Assembly: GCF_000019785.1 (NCBI RefSeq)
Contig: NC_010524.1
Location: 3,646,001 to 3,710,000, forward strand
DNA length: 64,000 bases
Direction of reading: 5' to 3'
Source: Leptothrix cholodnii SP-6
Lineage (GTDB): Bacteria > Pseudomonadota > Gammaproteobacteria > Burkholderiales > Burkholderiaceae_C
The position numbers and the translations under genes are program-made. Shown here piece by piece: positions 27,361-39,019 of the stretch; position 1 is the stretch's first letter; each line of letters opens with the position of its first letter. The notes below the pieces were generated by a model, which made no database searches, was not told where the DNA came from, and saw only the letters and a program-made list of their open reading frames with translations.

Positions 27361-27783
27361 ATGAAATCTCCACGCCACTCGCTGCGCATCCTGTTCGCCG
27401 CCAGCAGCTTCTGCTGCTCGGTCATCCTCATGCTCTTTCTTCGAGGCCGAACCACGGCGACCCCGGTTTTCTGGATCGGGACCTTCGCGGCGGCAACCGC
27501 GATCTGCGTCTTCGTCTGCTGGATGGCCTTCCGCCACGGCCGCATGACGGTCGACGACGTGCCGCTTTCAACGCTGCTGGCCAAGCTCGGGCTGCATCTG
27601 CTGGTCGCCTATGTCGCCTGCACGACCCTCATCACGGCCGTGGGGCTGGCGGGTCTGCTGACCGTCACGCACTCGTTCACCAGTTCGCTCGCACTCGCTG
27701 CCTTGGCCGGCCTGTGGCTGTCGATCTGGCTCGCGCCGGGTGTGGCGGCGATCTCGACTTCGCGGGCGCTGGCCCGCCCGTGA
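27361..27783 (+). CDS. Small hypothetical membrane protein
   Basis: 140 residues with about four hydrophobic segments (around 8-27, 36-55, 72-95 and 102-125) joined by short basic loops. I recognise no family. Codon use and GC content match the flanking genes, and the product starts 'MKSPRHSLR', fitting an inner-membrane protein. It lies 75 bp after the LacI gene and just upstream of a decayed gene fragment. Confidence 0.6.
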   Translation: MKSPRHSLRILFAASSFCCSVILMLFLRGRTTATPVFWIGTFAAATAICVFVCWMAFRHGRMTVDDVPLSTLLAKLGLHLLVAYVACTTLITAVGLAGLLTVTHSFTSSLALAALAGLWLSIWLAPGVAAISTSRALARP

Positions 27784-27804
27784 GGCGAAAGAGCATGACC
27801 GTGA

Positions 27805-27882
27805 CCCCGCAAGACGAGTCACTGGGTGTGGTTCGTGCTGCCGCAACTGCGCGGCCTGGGGCACAGCGCGATGGCGCGGTTC
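27805..27882 (+). pseudogene. DUF1810-family gene remnant
   Basis: The frame that later becomes the phosphatase gene reads 'KTSHWVWFVLPQLRGLG' then 'HSAMARF', the most conserved block of DUF1810 proteins. A stop (TGA 27802-27804) lies directly before it, and the similarity ends after 'MARF', so only about 26 residues of a ~140-residue protein remain. This looks like a deletion scar where the downstream A+T-richer segment joined the chromosome. Confidence 0.55.
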
Positions 27883-27933
27883 AGTATCCTCGCGCAGGCC
27901 CTACCGTTCGTTGACTCGCTGGGAAAGCAACCC

Positions 27934-28380
27934 ATGACCTCTATTCGCCAATCCAAAAAGGTTGCGCTAACACGAGTCCTGTTCGTGAGCCAACGACGAG
28001 CAGAATCCATGCAAGGGCGCCCGACTGCCGCCATCATCTCGATCACCGATCCTGGTCAAGTACGTGCGGAACTGAAGTCCGGCTGGGGCGCCACACTCCG
28101 AGTGGCATTTCACGATTCAGATCCAATTACGTTTCCATTCGCGAACCAAGATTTGACGCCGATGAAGGAAGTTCAAGGGCTGCAGATCGCGCAGTTCATC
28201 GAGGCGATCCCTCAGACAGTACGAAGCCTTGTAGTTCACTGCCGCTCTGGAATTTCGCGCTCGGCGGCCATTGCGAAAGCAATCGCCGAGGCCCATGGTC
28301 TTGCATTCGATCCAAGCTACTTCGAGTTCAATCGCCATGTCTATGCCATCACCAAAGCGCACCTACGACCAGTCGCCTGA
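27934..28380 (+). CDS. Cysteine-based tyrosine/dual-specificity phosphatase-like protein
   Basis: 148 residues from ATG 27934. It carries the H-C-X5-R phosphatase signature as 'VHCRSGISRSA' near residue 100, with an upstream 'LQIAQFIEAIP' helix. Proteins of this small family resemble predicted protein tyrosine phosphatases. The gene is visibly less GC-rich than its surroundings and lies directly behind a DUF1810 remnant, suggesting horizontal arrival. An upstream GTG (27826) would add residues that belong to that remnant, so I reject it as the start. The physiological substrate is unknown. Confidence 0.7.
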   Translation: MTSIRQSKKVALTRVLFVSQRRAESMQGRPTAAIISITDPGQVRAELKSGWGATLRVAFHDSDPITFPFANQDLTPMKEVQGLQIAQFIEAIPQTVRSLVVHCRSGISRSAAIAKAIAEAHGLAFDPSYFEFNRHVYAITKAHLRPVA

Positions 28381-28534
28381 GGCACGATTCAACCGGACAC
28401 GAACCTTGTTCCAAAGGCGCCATGACTTCGCATTCATGGAAACGTTCTTCGAGAAGAAGTGTTGGATCACCGACTCGAACGGTCGAAGCGAGTCCGCTTA
28501 CTTGACCGAACCCATCGACAGACACGGCAATTGA
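28337..28534 (+). CDS. Small hypothetical protein overlapping the phosphatase gene
   Basis: A 65-residue frame that starts inside the last 44 bp of the phosphatase gene (ATG 28337, or ATG 28343) and continues past it. The product is rich in charged and aromatic residues ('FMETFFEKKCWITDSNG'). Base composition equals that of the phosphatase gene, which suggests both arrived together and may be translationally coupled. No family recognised and no clear ribosome-binding site; it may not be expressed. Confidence 0.35.
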   Translation: MSMPSPKRTYDQSPEARFNRTRTLFQRRHDFAFMETFFEKKCWITDSNGRSESAYLTEPIDRHGN

Positions 28535-28578
28535 AGTCAGCGGGCTGCGGTGATCGTCGGCCCGGAGGACACCCGCCC

Positions 28579-29460
28579 ATGGCCCTGCAACACATCCCGC
28601 CGATCCAGTGCCTGCTGACCTTCGAGGCGGTCGCCCGCCTGCGCAATGCCAGTCGGGCGGCTGACGAGCTGTGCGTCACGCCCAGTGCCATCAGCCACCG
28701 CATCCGCCAGCTCGAGTCGCACCTGGGCGTGAAGCTGTTCGGCCGCAACGACTTCACGCTGACCGCCGACGGCGTGGCCTATCTGGCCAATGTGCGTGCC
28801 GGGCTGGCGGCCTTCGGGCAGATGCCGTCGCGGCGGGCCGAGCGGGGTGCCACGCGGCTGCGGGTGGCGGTCACGCCGACCTTCTGCCGCCAGCTGGTGA
28901 TGCCCAAGCTGGAGCTGTTCCGCAACGCCTACCCGGACGTCGAGCTGATCATGCAGGTGTCGATACCGCTGCTCGACGTGACGGCCGAGAAGGCCGATCT
29001 GGTGGTGCGTTTCGGCGCCGGCGGCTACACCGACCTCGAGCACCGGCTGATCCTGAGCGAAGCGGTCACGCCGGCCTGCAGCCCGAGCTATCTCAACGAG
29101 TTCGGCCCCTACGCCGGTTTTGCCAGCGACGCCGAGCTGGCCGAGGCGCGCCTGATCCGCAGCCCGCTGGAGCCCTGGAGCACCTGGTTCACGCACTGCG
29201 GCCTGGCTCGGCCGGAGCCGCAGGTGGGCTCGCAGTTCAACGACCTGGGGCTGGTGTACGACGCGGCGGCGTCGGGTTTCGGCGTCGCGCTGGTGCGGTT
29301 GGGGCTGGGCGCGGCCTGGTTCGACAGCGGCCGCCTGGTGCGGCTGTCGCCGCAGGTGGTGGCCTCGCCGATGCGCCACTACATCTGCTGGCAGCCCGGC
29401 GCACTCGAGCGCTGGGAGTGCGCGGCCTTCGTCGACTGGCTGACGCAGGCGGTGGGCTGA
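28579..29460 (+). CDS. LysR-family transcriptional regulator (GcvA-like)
   Basis: 293 residues from ATG 28579, preceded by a strong 'GGAGGA' site. The helix-turn-helix is at 15-65 ('ASRAADELCVTPSAISHRIRQLE') and the substrate-binding domain starts near 95 ('LRVAVTPTFCRQLVMPKL'). 'SGFGVALVRL' and 'PWSTWFTHCGL' resemble the GcvA/AmpR branch. No obvious divergent target: the gene downstream is a convergent DUF2237. The regulated genes are unknown. Confidence 0.88.
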   Translation: MALQHIPPIQCLLTFEAVARLRNASRAADELCVTPSAISHRIRQLESHLGVKLFGRNDFTLTADGVAYLANVRAGLAAFGQMPSRRAERGATRLRVAVTPTFCRQLVMPKLELFRNAYPDVELIMQVSIPLLDVTAEKADLVVRFGAGGYTDLEHRLILSEAVTPACSPSYLNEFGPYAGFASDAELAEARLIRSPLEPWSTWFTHCGLARPEPQVGSQFNDLGLVYDAAASGFGVALVRLGLGAAWFDSGRLVRLSPQVVASPMRHYICWQPGALERWECAAFVDWLTQAVG

Positions 29461-29473
29461 GCCAGCCGGCGGC

Positions 29474-29836
29474 TCAGGGCATGAACTCGCAGGTGCGCAG
29501 GACGTCGAGCGGGACGTGTTCGAGCGCCGCCTGGTGGGTCGCCTCCAGCACCACCGGCGGCGCCACGCCCGCCGCGTGGGCCTCTTTCCAGCGCAGCACG
29601 CACAGGCACCAGCGATCGCCGGGCCGCAGGCCGCGAAAGCGGTGCTCCGGCCGCGGCGTGCTCAGGTCGTTGCCACGCGCCGTCGAGAACGCCAGGAACT
29701 CGGCCGTGACCCGGGCGCAGACCACGTGGGTGCCGAGGTCATCGGCCCGGGTGTTGCAGCAGCCGTCGCGGAAGTAGCCCGTCAGCGGGTCGAATGAGCA
29801 GGCCACCAGTTCGGTGCCCAGGACGTTGCGTGCCAT
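29474..29836 (-). CDS. DUF2237 family protein
   Basis: 120 residues from ATG 29836 (a GTG at 29848 is an alternative). The whole protein matches the DUF2237 pattern: 'NVLGTELVACSFDPLTGYFR', 'GCCNT', 'GTHVVCARVT', 'GDRWCLCVLRW' with several conserved Cys residues. No biochemical role is established for the family. It is convergent with the LysR gene (13-bp gap) and lies downstream of nothing obviously related. Confidence 0.85.
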   Translation of the reverse strand: MARNVLGTELVACSFDPLTGYFRDGCCNTRADDLGTHVVCARVTAEFLAFSTARGNDLSTPRPEHRFRGLRPGDRWCLCVLRWKEAHAAGVAPPVVLEATHQAALEHVPLDVLRTCEFMP

Positions 29837-29869
29837 GGATCGCTTCACTCCGGATGTGACGAGGTGGCG

Positions 29870-31060
29870 TCAGGATAGCGGGCGGGGCGCCACCTTGTAG
29901 CCGTTGCGGCCGCTGCGCTTGGCCTCGTAGAGCAGCGCGTCGCTGCAGCGGATCAGGTCGGTGACACCGTGCACGCCGTCGTCGGACGACAGCGCCGCGC
30001 CGATGCTGACCGTCACCACCGACAGCCCGTCGCCACGGTGCGCGTGCGCGATGCCCAGCTGCCGCACCGCCTGCGTCAGGCGCTGGGCCACCGCACCGGC
30101 CAGGGCGGGCCAGGCCGGCGCCAGCATCACGGCGAACTCCTCGCCGCCGTAGCGGCCGGCGAAGTAGTCGCCTTCGCGCATGTGCTCGGACAGCACGCGC
30201 GCCACCCGCACCAGGCAGTCGTCGCCGGCCTGGTGGCCGTAGTGGTCGTTGTAGGCCTTGAAGTGGTCGAGATCGATGATCAGCAGCGCCATCGGCTTGC
30301 CGGTCTGCCGGGCCTTGTCCCAGAACAGCTGCGCCTGCTCGTCGAACTGGCGCCGGTTGGCGATGCCGGTCAGGCCGTCGGTCTGGGCCAGGGCGTGCAG
30401 CTTTTCGTTGGCCTGCAGCAGCGCCTGGCGGTTCATGCCGTCGAGCACCGAATGCAGATACGCGCGCCGGCCCGACAGCGTGGTGTGCCAGCTGGTGAAC
30501 AGGCTGAACAGCAGCATCGGCAGGTAGACCAGCACGAACACCATCACCGCCTGCGGGTCGTCGCGATGGAGTCGCAGCACGCCGTGCAGGATCGCCGCCG
30601 AGATCAGCAGCGACAGGCCCAGCGCCGGCAGGAAGTCGACCCGCACGCCCAGGTTGGCCAGCACGATGAAGATCATCGAGGCGTAGATGTAGGTCGCCAC
30701 CGCCGGCATCTGGCTGCGCGCCAGCAGATCGAACCAGATCAGCGTGGCCAGCAGGATCAGCGTGGGCAGCAGCATGTCGAGCAGGTGGATGCTGCGCACC
30801 CAGCGCATGGCCGCCAGCGTCAGCGGCAAGGTGATCGCCAGGAAGATCGAGCGCGCACGCGCAGACTCGTGCGCGATGTCGGGCAGCACCAGGTAATCGG
30901 CCGCCACGTAGGAGACGTAGGCGGCCTGGCCCAGCAGGTTCATCAGCAGCAGGAAGCGCAGGCTCTGTGCGCGGTGGTAGGCATCGAAATCGGCGCGCAA
31001 TGCGGGCGGTATCGGAGCCGACCAGCGGGCGAGTGCCTGCTCGACAAGTTCACGGTTCAT
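29870..31060 (-). CDS. Membrane diguanylate cyclase (GGDEF)
   Basis: 396 residues from ATG 31060. About six transmembrane helices occupy residues 35-205, followed by a short coiled linker ('NRQALLQANEKLHALA') and a GGDEF domain beginning 'TDGLTGIANRRQFD' near 220, with the active-site motif 'RYGGEEF' near 305. An intact signature indicates synthesis of cyclic di-GMP from GTP at the inner membrane. No sensor domain is recognisable outside the membrane part. Confidence 0.92.
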   Translation of the reverse strand: MNRELVEQALARWSAPIPPALRADFDAYHRAQSLRFLLLMNLLGQAAYVSYVAADYLVLPDIAHESARARSIFLAITLPLTLAAMRWVRSIHLLDMLLPTLILLATLIWFDLLARSQMPAVATYIYASMIFIVLANLGVRVDFLPALGLSLLISAAILHGVLRLHRDDPQAVMVFVLVYLPMLLFSLFTSWHTTLSGRRAYLHSVLDGMNRQALLQANEKLHALAQTDGLTGIANRRQFDEQAQLFWDKARQTGKPMALLIIDLDHFKAYNDHYGHQAGDDCLVRVARVLSEHMREGDYFAGRYGGEEFAVMLAPAWPALAGAVAQRLTQAVRQLGIAHAHRGDGLSVVTVSIGAALSSDDGVHGVTDLIRCSDALLYEAKRSGRNGYKVAPRPLS

Positions 31061-31171
31061 CGCGGCAGGATACAAGCCGCCGGGCCCGCGTGATCGCGCG
31101 CGCGGGCGCGCGGATCGAGGGGAACGTCTGAACGGGTCGAGCCGGCTTCAGTTCAGCGATGACGCAGGCGC

Positions 31172-32197
31172 TCAGCTGCGGCGGTTGCGCTGGCGGTACT
31201 GGTCGGCCACCACGGCCACCACGATGATCGCGCCCTTGACCATCTCCTGGTAGTAGGCGTCGATGCGGATGAAGGTGAAGCCCGAGGTCATGACGCCGAG
31301 GATCAGCACGCCGATCACGGTGCCGGTCATGCGGCCCACGCCGCCGGCCAGCGACGAGCCGCCGATCACCACCGCGGCGATCGCGTCGAGCTCGTACATC
31401 ACGCCCATGCCCGACTGGCCCGAGATCGCCCGCGCCGCGGTCACGCTGCCGGCAATGCCGCTGAGCAGGCCGGCCAGCGCGTAGATCCAGATCAGATGGC
31501 GGTTGACGTTGATGCCCGACACCCGTGCGGCCTGGCGATTCGCGCCGATCGCATAGGTGAACTTGCCGAAGCGGGTGTAGCCGAGCACGACGTGGAAGAT
31601 CGCCGCGATCACCAGGAAGATCACCACCGGGATCACGCCCGAGCCGATCCAGGCAAAGTCGTCGGTGAGCATCGACACCGGCATGCCGCCGGTGAACCAC
31701 TTGGCGAAGCCGCGTGCGGCCACCATCGTGCCCAGCGTGGCGATGAACGGCGGGATGGCGGTGAAGGCGATCAGCGAGCCGTTGATCAGGCCGATCACCA
31801 GGCCGATCGTCACGCCGGCCAGGATCGGCCAGATCGCCGGCAGGTCAGTCAGCTGCGGGAACACGGCCCGCGGGAAGTCCGACACCTGCGCCAGGCTGGC
31901 CGACACCACCGCGGCCGCCGCCACCACCGAGCCCGACGACAGGTCGATGCCGCTGGTGATGATCACCATGTTGACCCCCACCGCGATGATGCCGATCACC
32001 GACATCTGCAAGATGATGATCTGCAGCCGCTCCGGGTTCATCAGGAAGCTCTGGCCGTTGAGGTACCAGCCGATCGCCTCGAAGAACAGGCTGATGCCGA
32101 TCAGCACGAGGAAGATGCCGGCCTCGGGCGGCCACTTCCGCTTGGTCGGCTTGTAGGTCATGGACTGCGCGCCCACCGCGGGATTGAAGATGCTCAT
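31172..32197 (-). CDS. iatP: myo-Inositol ABC transporter permease
   Basis: 341 residues with about ten hydrophobic segments. A ribose/RbsC-type permease with 'GIDLSSGSVVAAAA' near 95, 'IPPFIATLGTMVAARG' near 155 and 'SSLAGGVGRMTGTVIG' near 290. It is the third gene of ibpA-iatA-iatP, the inositol importer arrangement described in Caulobacter and Sinorhizobium. Divergent iol genes beyond the binding protein support inositol as the substrate; ribose-like sugars are the generic alternative. Confidence 0.88.
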   Translation of the reverse strand: MSIFNPAVGAQSMTYKPTKRKWPPEAGIFLVLIGISLFFEAIGWYLNGQSFLMNPERLQIIILQMSVIGIIAVGVNMVIITSGIDLSSGSVVAAAAVVSASLAQVSDFPRAVFPQLTDLPAIWPILAGVTIGLVIGLINGSLIAFTAIPPFIATLGTMVAARGFAKWFTGGMPVSMLTDDFAWIGSGVIPVVIFLVIAAIFHVVLGYTRFGKFTYAIGANRQAARVSGINVNRHLIWIYALAGLLSGIAGSVTAARAISGQSGMGVMYELDAIAAVVIGGSSLAGGVGRMTGTVIGVLILGVMTSGFTFIRIDAYYQEMVKGAIIVVAVVADQYRQRNRRS

Positions 32198-32245
32198 GAT
32201 GTGGTCAACCTAAGAGATGTTGTGGGGGATGGCGGCCGGCGCCGG

Positions 32246-32290
32246 GCCGCCCCAAGCAGGCCGCGCGCCCCCTCGGGGGGCAGCCGCCGT
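32246..32290. repeat. GC-rich hairpin repeat between iatP and iatA
   Basis: The stretch contains GCGCCCCCTCGGGGGGC, a strong stem with a tiny loop, preceded by GCCGCCCCAAGC. Elements with this 'gccgccccaagc...ccccctcggggg' shape are scattered in intergenic regions of Comamonadaceae-like Burkholderiales. It lies inside the importer operon and could modulate mRNA stability or read-through. Confidence 0.6.
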
Positions 32291-32313
32291 ACCCGGTGGC
32301 GTGGGGGCTTCGT

Positions 32314-33861
<1,548 letters not shown>

Positions 33862-33943
33862 GAGGCTTCCTTCATGCAACCGCCGCAGGCGGCCCGCGCG
33901 ATGCGGGCGGCTGCAGGGGTCGGTTCACTCCGTGGAGTGAGGC

Positions 33944-33968
33944 TCGGCCTGACGCGCGGTCAGGCCGA
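33944..33968 (-). other. Stable hairpin between ibpA and iatA
   Basis: Perfect 10-bp arms (TCGGCCTGAC and GTCAGGCCGA) with a 5-nt loop sit directly after the ibpA stop codon and before iatA, without a T-tract. Hairpins in this position commonly protect the binding-protein mRNA and lower downstream expression. Confidence 0.6.
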
Positions 33969-33985
33969 CTTGCAGGCAGAACCGA

Positions 33986-34915
33986 TCAGTTCTTGCCCGA
34001 GTACTTGGCCAGGTTGGCCGGCGTCACCAGCTCGAACGGCACGTTCACGAAACGGTCGACCGGCTGCTTCTTGATCAGCTTGAGCGCCGTCTCCACCGCG
34101 CCCGAACCCTGGCCGGCGGCGTTCTGGAACACCGTGACCTTCAGGTCGCCCGCCTTCATCGAAGCCAGCGCGTCCGGCGTGGCATCGATGCCGGCGACGA
34201 TCGAGGCCGGCGTCCACTTCTTGGCGGCCTTGAGCGCGTTGATGGCGCCGATCGCCATCTCGTCGTTGTTGGCGATCACGGCATCGAACTTCACGCCCGA
34301 CGACAGCCAGTTGGTCATGATGTCCTGGCCGTTGGTGCGGCTCCACTTGCCTTCGCGCTTGTCGGCGATCTTGATGCCGCTGCATTCCTTGGTGGCGACG
34401 ACGTCCTCGATGTCCTGCGTGCGGGTGCGCGCGGCTTCGTTGCTCAGCTCGCCCATCAGCACCAGCACGTTGCCCTTGCCCTTGAGCAGGCGGCAGACCT
34501 CCTGCGTCTGCACCGTGCCCGAGACCTTTTCGTCGGACGCCACGAAGGCCACGCCCGCGGGCAGCTTGGCGAAGTCGACCGGCTTGCGGTTCACGTAGAC
34601 CAGCGGGATCTTGGCGTCGGTCACCATCTTGGTGATCTTGGGCGTCGCGTCGGTGTCGACCGGGTTGACGATGATGGCGTCGACCTTCTGCGCGATCAGG
34701 TTCTGGATCTGGCTCAGCTGCTTGCCCACGTCGCCCTGCGCGTCTTCGACCTGCACGGTGGCGCCGGCCTTCTTGCCGGCATCGACGGTGCCGTTCTTCA
34801 GGATCGTCAGGAAGGTGTCCAGCTCGGCCATCGCCAGACCGACCTTCTGGGCGTGGGCCATCGGGGCGGCCAGGGTGGCAGCAGCAGCGGCAGCGACGAT
34901 CAACATCTTCTTCAT
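33986..34915 (-). CDS. ibpA: myo-Inositol periplasmic binding protein
   Basis: 309 residues. Signal peptide 'LIVAAAAAATLAAPMAHAQ' (cleavage near 22), then a type I periplasmic binding domain: 'GDVGKQLSQIQNLIAQKVDA', 'IIVNPVDTDATPKI', 'FVASDEKVSGTVQ', 'DAVIANNDEMAIGAI', 'VTVFQNAAGQG'. A GGAGAC ribosome site precedes the ATG. First gene of the importer and divergent from iolC, sharing a 227-bp promoter region with two IolR-type sites. Inositol specificity comes from context. Confidence 0.88.
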   Translation of the reverse strand: MKKMLIVAAAAAATLAAPMAHAQKVGLAMAELDTFLTILKNGTVDAGKKAGATVQVEDAQGDVGKQLSQIQNLIAQKVDAIIVNPVDTDATPKITKMVTDAKIPLVYVNRKPVDFAKLPAGVAFVASDEKVSGTVQTQEVCRLLKGKGNVLVLMGELSNEAARTRTQDIEDVVATKECSGIKIADKREGKWSRTNGQDIMTNWLSSGVKFDAVIANNDEMAIGAINALKAAKKWTPASIVAGIDATPDALASMKAGDLKVTVFQNAAGQGSGAVETALKLIKKQPVDRFVNVPFELVTPANLAKYSGKN

Positions 34916-35027
34916 GGACTTGTCTCCTAGGGCTTGTGGGTTCGGGTGCGGGTTCCTGATGGCCGAGAAGCGGGGCGGGCCCTGCTCTTCGGCACGGAGC
35001 CACTGTAGCTTCGAGCCCCGTTTTTTT

Positions 35028-35041
35028 GGAAATCAATTTCT
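35028..35041. promoter_or_regulatory. IolR-type operator 1 in the ibpA/iolC divergent promoter
   Basis: GGAAATCAATTTCT matches GGAA-N6-TTCC with one mismatch. Its centre is 30 bp, about three helical turns, from operator 2, so a dimer of dimers could bind both. Confidence 0.65.
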
Positions 35042-35056
35042 AAGGAGATACACCTA

Positions 35057-35072
35057 GAGAACTTGATTTCTC
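35057..35072. promoter_or_regulatory. IolR-type operator 2 in the ibpA/iolC divergent promoter
   Basis: GAGAACTTGATTTCTC has perfect 5-bp arms and reads AGAA-N6-TTCT, a symmetric two-mismatch variant of the IolR motif. The reverse complement shares GAAATCAA with operator 1. Confidence 0.6.
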
Positions 35073-35142
35073 TAGAATCTAGACTTGCCAGAAGCCTGAA
35101 ATTCAACCCCCCGATGGACGCCCCGCCCGGGCGAATGCGCTG

Positions 35143-37083
35143 ATGAGTGCCCTCAACTTCCCCTCCGATCGCCGCTTCGACCTGGCCTGCCTGGGCCGCC
35201 TGGCGGTCGATCTGTATGCCCAGCAGTTCGGCAGCCCGCTCGAGGACACCCGCTCGTTCTCGATGACGCTCGGCGGCTCGTCGGGCAACATGGCCTTCGG
35301 CGTGGCGCGGCTGGGCCTGAAGAGCGCGATGATTTCGCGCGTCGGCAACGAGCAGATGGGCCGCTTCCTGACCGAGACGCTGGCACGCGAGGGCTGCGAC
35401 GTCAGCCAGGTGCAGATCGACCCCCAGCGCCTGACCGCGCAGGTGCTGCTGGCGCTGAAGGACCGCGACACCTTCCCGCTGCTGTTCATGCGCGAGAACT
35501 GCGCCGACATGGCGATCGACGCCGCGCTGATCGACGAATCGTTCATCGCCCAATGCCGCGCGCTGGCCATCACCGGCACGCACCTGTCGACGCCCGGCAC
35601 CCGGCGCGCCTCGCTGGCGGCGCTTGCCGCCGCGCGCCGCCACGGCGTGGTGCGCGTGCTCGACATCGACTACCGCCCGGTGCTGTGGGGCCTGACCCCA
35701 CGCGGCGCCGGCGAGAACCGCTACGTGCCCGATGCCGAGGTGACGCTGCAGCTGCAGCAGGTGCTGTCGCAGTTCGACATGCTGGTGGGCACCGAAGAAG
35801 AGTTCTTCATCGCCGGCGGTGCGCCCAACGACCTGATGGCCTCGCTGCGCGCGGTGCGCGAGATCTCGTCGGCGGTGCTGGTGGTCAAGCGCGGCGCGCT
35901 GGGCTGCAGCGTCATCGAGGGCTCGATCCCGGCGGCGATCGACGACGCGCCCACCTTCAAGGGCGAGCGCATCGAGGTGCTCAACGTGCTGGGTGCGGGC
36001 GACGCCTTCATGTCCGGCCTGATGGCCAGCCTGCTGCGTGGCAAGGACTGGGCCGAATCGACGAAGGTCGCCAACGCCTGCGGCGCGATCGTGGTGTCGC
36101 GCCACGCCTGCTCGGCCGCGATGCCCACGCCCGCCGAGCTGGACCACTGGTTCAGCGGCACGCGCAACCCCAAGCCCGACGCCGACCAGCAGCTCGCCCA
36201 CCTGCACCGCGTCAGCCCGAACCGCGCGCAGTGGAACGAACTCTGCGTGATGGCCTTCGACCACCGCAGCCAGTTCTACGACATCGCCCGCGAAGCCGGC
36301 GTCAGCGACCGCCGCGTCCCGGCCCTCAAGCAGCTGCTGGTGAAAGCGGCCGAACAGGTCGAAGCCAGCCGCAATCTGCAAGGTCACATGGGCGTGCTGA
36401 TCGACGGCAGCGACTACGGCCGCGACGCATTGGCCAGCGCCACCGGGCGCGACTGGTGGGTCGGCCGGCCGGTCGAGCTGCCGAGCTCGCGGCCGCTGCG
36501 ATTCGACGGCACCCGCTCGATCGGCAGCGCGCTGATCCACTGGCCGACCGAGCAGGTGGTCAAGTGCCTGGTGCATTACCACCCGGACGACGCCGTCGAC
36601 CTGCGCCTCGAACAGGAAGCCCGCGTGCTCGAACTGTGGGAAGCCACGCGCGAGAGCGGCAACGAGCTGCTGCTCGAGATCATCCCGCCCAAGGCCCTGA
36701 CGCCCGCCGGCACCGAGGACGAAGCCGTGCTGCGCGCGGTCAAGCGCTTCTACAACCTCGGCGTCAAGCCCGAGTGGTGGAAACTCGCGCCGATGAGCGC
36801 GGACGGCTGGTCGGCGCTGGAGGCGCTGGTGGCACAGCGTGACCCGTTCTGCCGCGGCGCGGTGATCCTGGGACTGAACCAGCCGCTCGACTACCTGGCG
36901 GCGAGCTTCGCGCAGGCGACGAATCCGATCGTCAAGGGTTTCATGGTCGGCCGCACGCTGTGGGTCAGCGCCTCGCTGCGCTGGTTCAAGGGCGAGATCG
37001 ACGACGCTGCCTTCATCGACGAGGTGGCGCGCAACTTCACGGTGCTGGTGGACGCCTGGAAGAACCGCCGCAACGTGGCCTGA
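35143..37083 (+). CDS. iolC: Bifunctional 5-dehydro-2-deoxygluconokinase / DUF2090 (IolC-IolJ-like) fusion
   Basis: 646 residues, twice a normal IolC. Residues 1-330 form a PfkB-type sugar kinase ('LGRLAVDLYAQQ', 'GSSGNMAFGVARLGL', ATP/anion-hole motif 'LGAGDAFMSGL' near 285) that phosphorylates 2-deoxy-5-keto-D-gluconate. Residues 340-646 are a DUF2090 domain ('NELCVMAFDHRSQFYDIA', 'LLLEIIPPKAL', 'VKPEWWKLAPM'), thought to act as the aldolase that splits the product into dihydroxyacetone phosphate and malonate semialdehyde. The fusion would replace a separate iolJ, which is absent here. First gene of iolC-D-E-B. Confidence 0.9.
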   Translation: MSALNFPSDRRFDLACLGRLAVDLYAQQFGSPLEDTRSFSMTLGGSSGNMAFGVARLGLKSAMISRVGNEQMGRFLTETLAREGCDVSQVQIDPQRLTAQVLLALKDRDTFPLLFMRENCADMAIDAALIDESFIAQCRALAITGTHLSTPGTRRASLAALAAARRHGVVRVLDIDYRPVLWGLTPRGAGENRYVPDAEVTLQLQQVLSQFDMLVGTEEEFFIAGGAPNDLMASLRAVREISSAVLVVKRGALGCSVIEGSIPAAIDDAPTFKGERIEVLNVLGAGDAFMSGLMASLLRGKDWAESTKVANACGAIVVSRHACSAAMPTPAELDHWFSGTRNPKPDADQQLAHLHRVSPNRAQWNELCVMAFDHRSQFYDIAREAGVSDRRVPALKQLLVKAAEQVEASRNLQGHMGVLIDGSDYGRDALASATGRDWWVGRPVELPSSRPLRFDGTRSIGSALIHWPTEQVVKCLVHYHPDDAVDLRLEQEARVLELWEATRESGNELLLEIIPPKALTPAGTEDEAVLRAVKRFYNLGVKPEWWKLAPMSADGWSALEALVAQRDPFCRGAVILGLNQPLDYLAASFAQATNPIVKGFMVGRTLWVSASLRWFKGEIDDAAFIDEVARNFTVLVDAWKNRRNVA

Positions 37084-37122
37084 GCTGCGATCGAGACCCA
37101 CCGACAAGACGAAAGATCCCTG

Positions 37123-39000
<1,878 letters not shown>

Positions 39001-39019
39001 TTCAAGAAGGAACCTGACC

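Noticed and set aside
27826..27933. GTG 27826 as start of the phosphatase gene
   Set aside because: The added residues are the DUF1810 remnant and are unrelated to the phosphatase.
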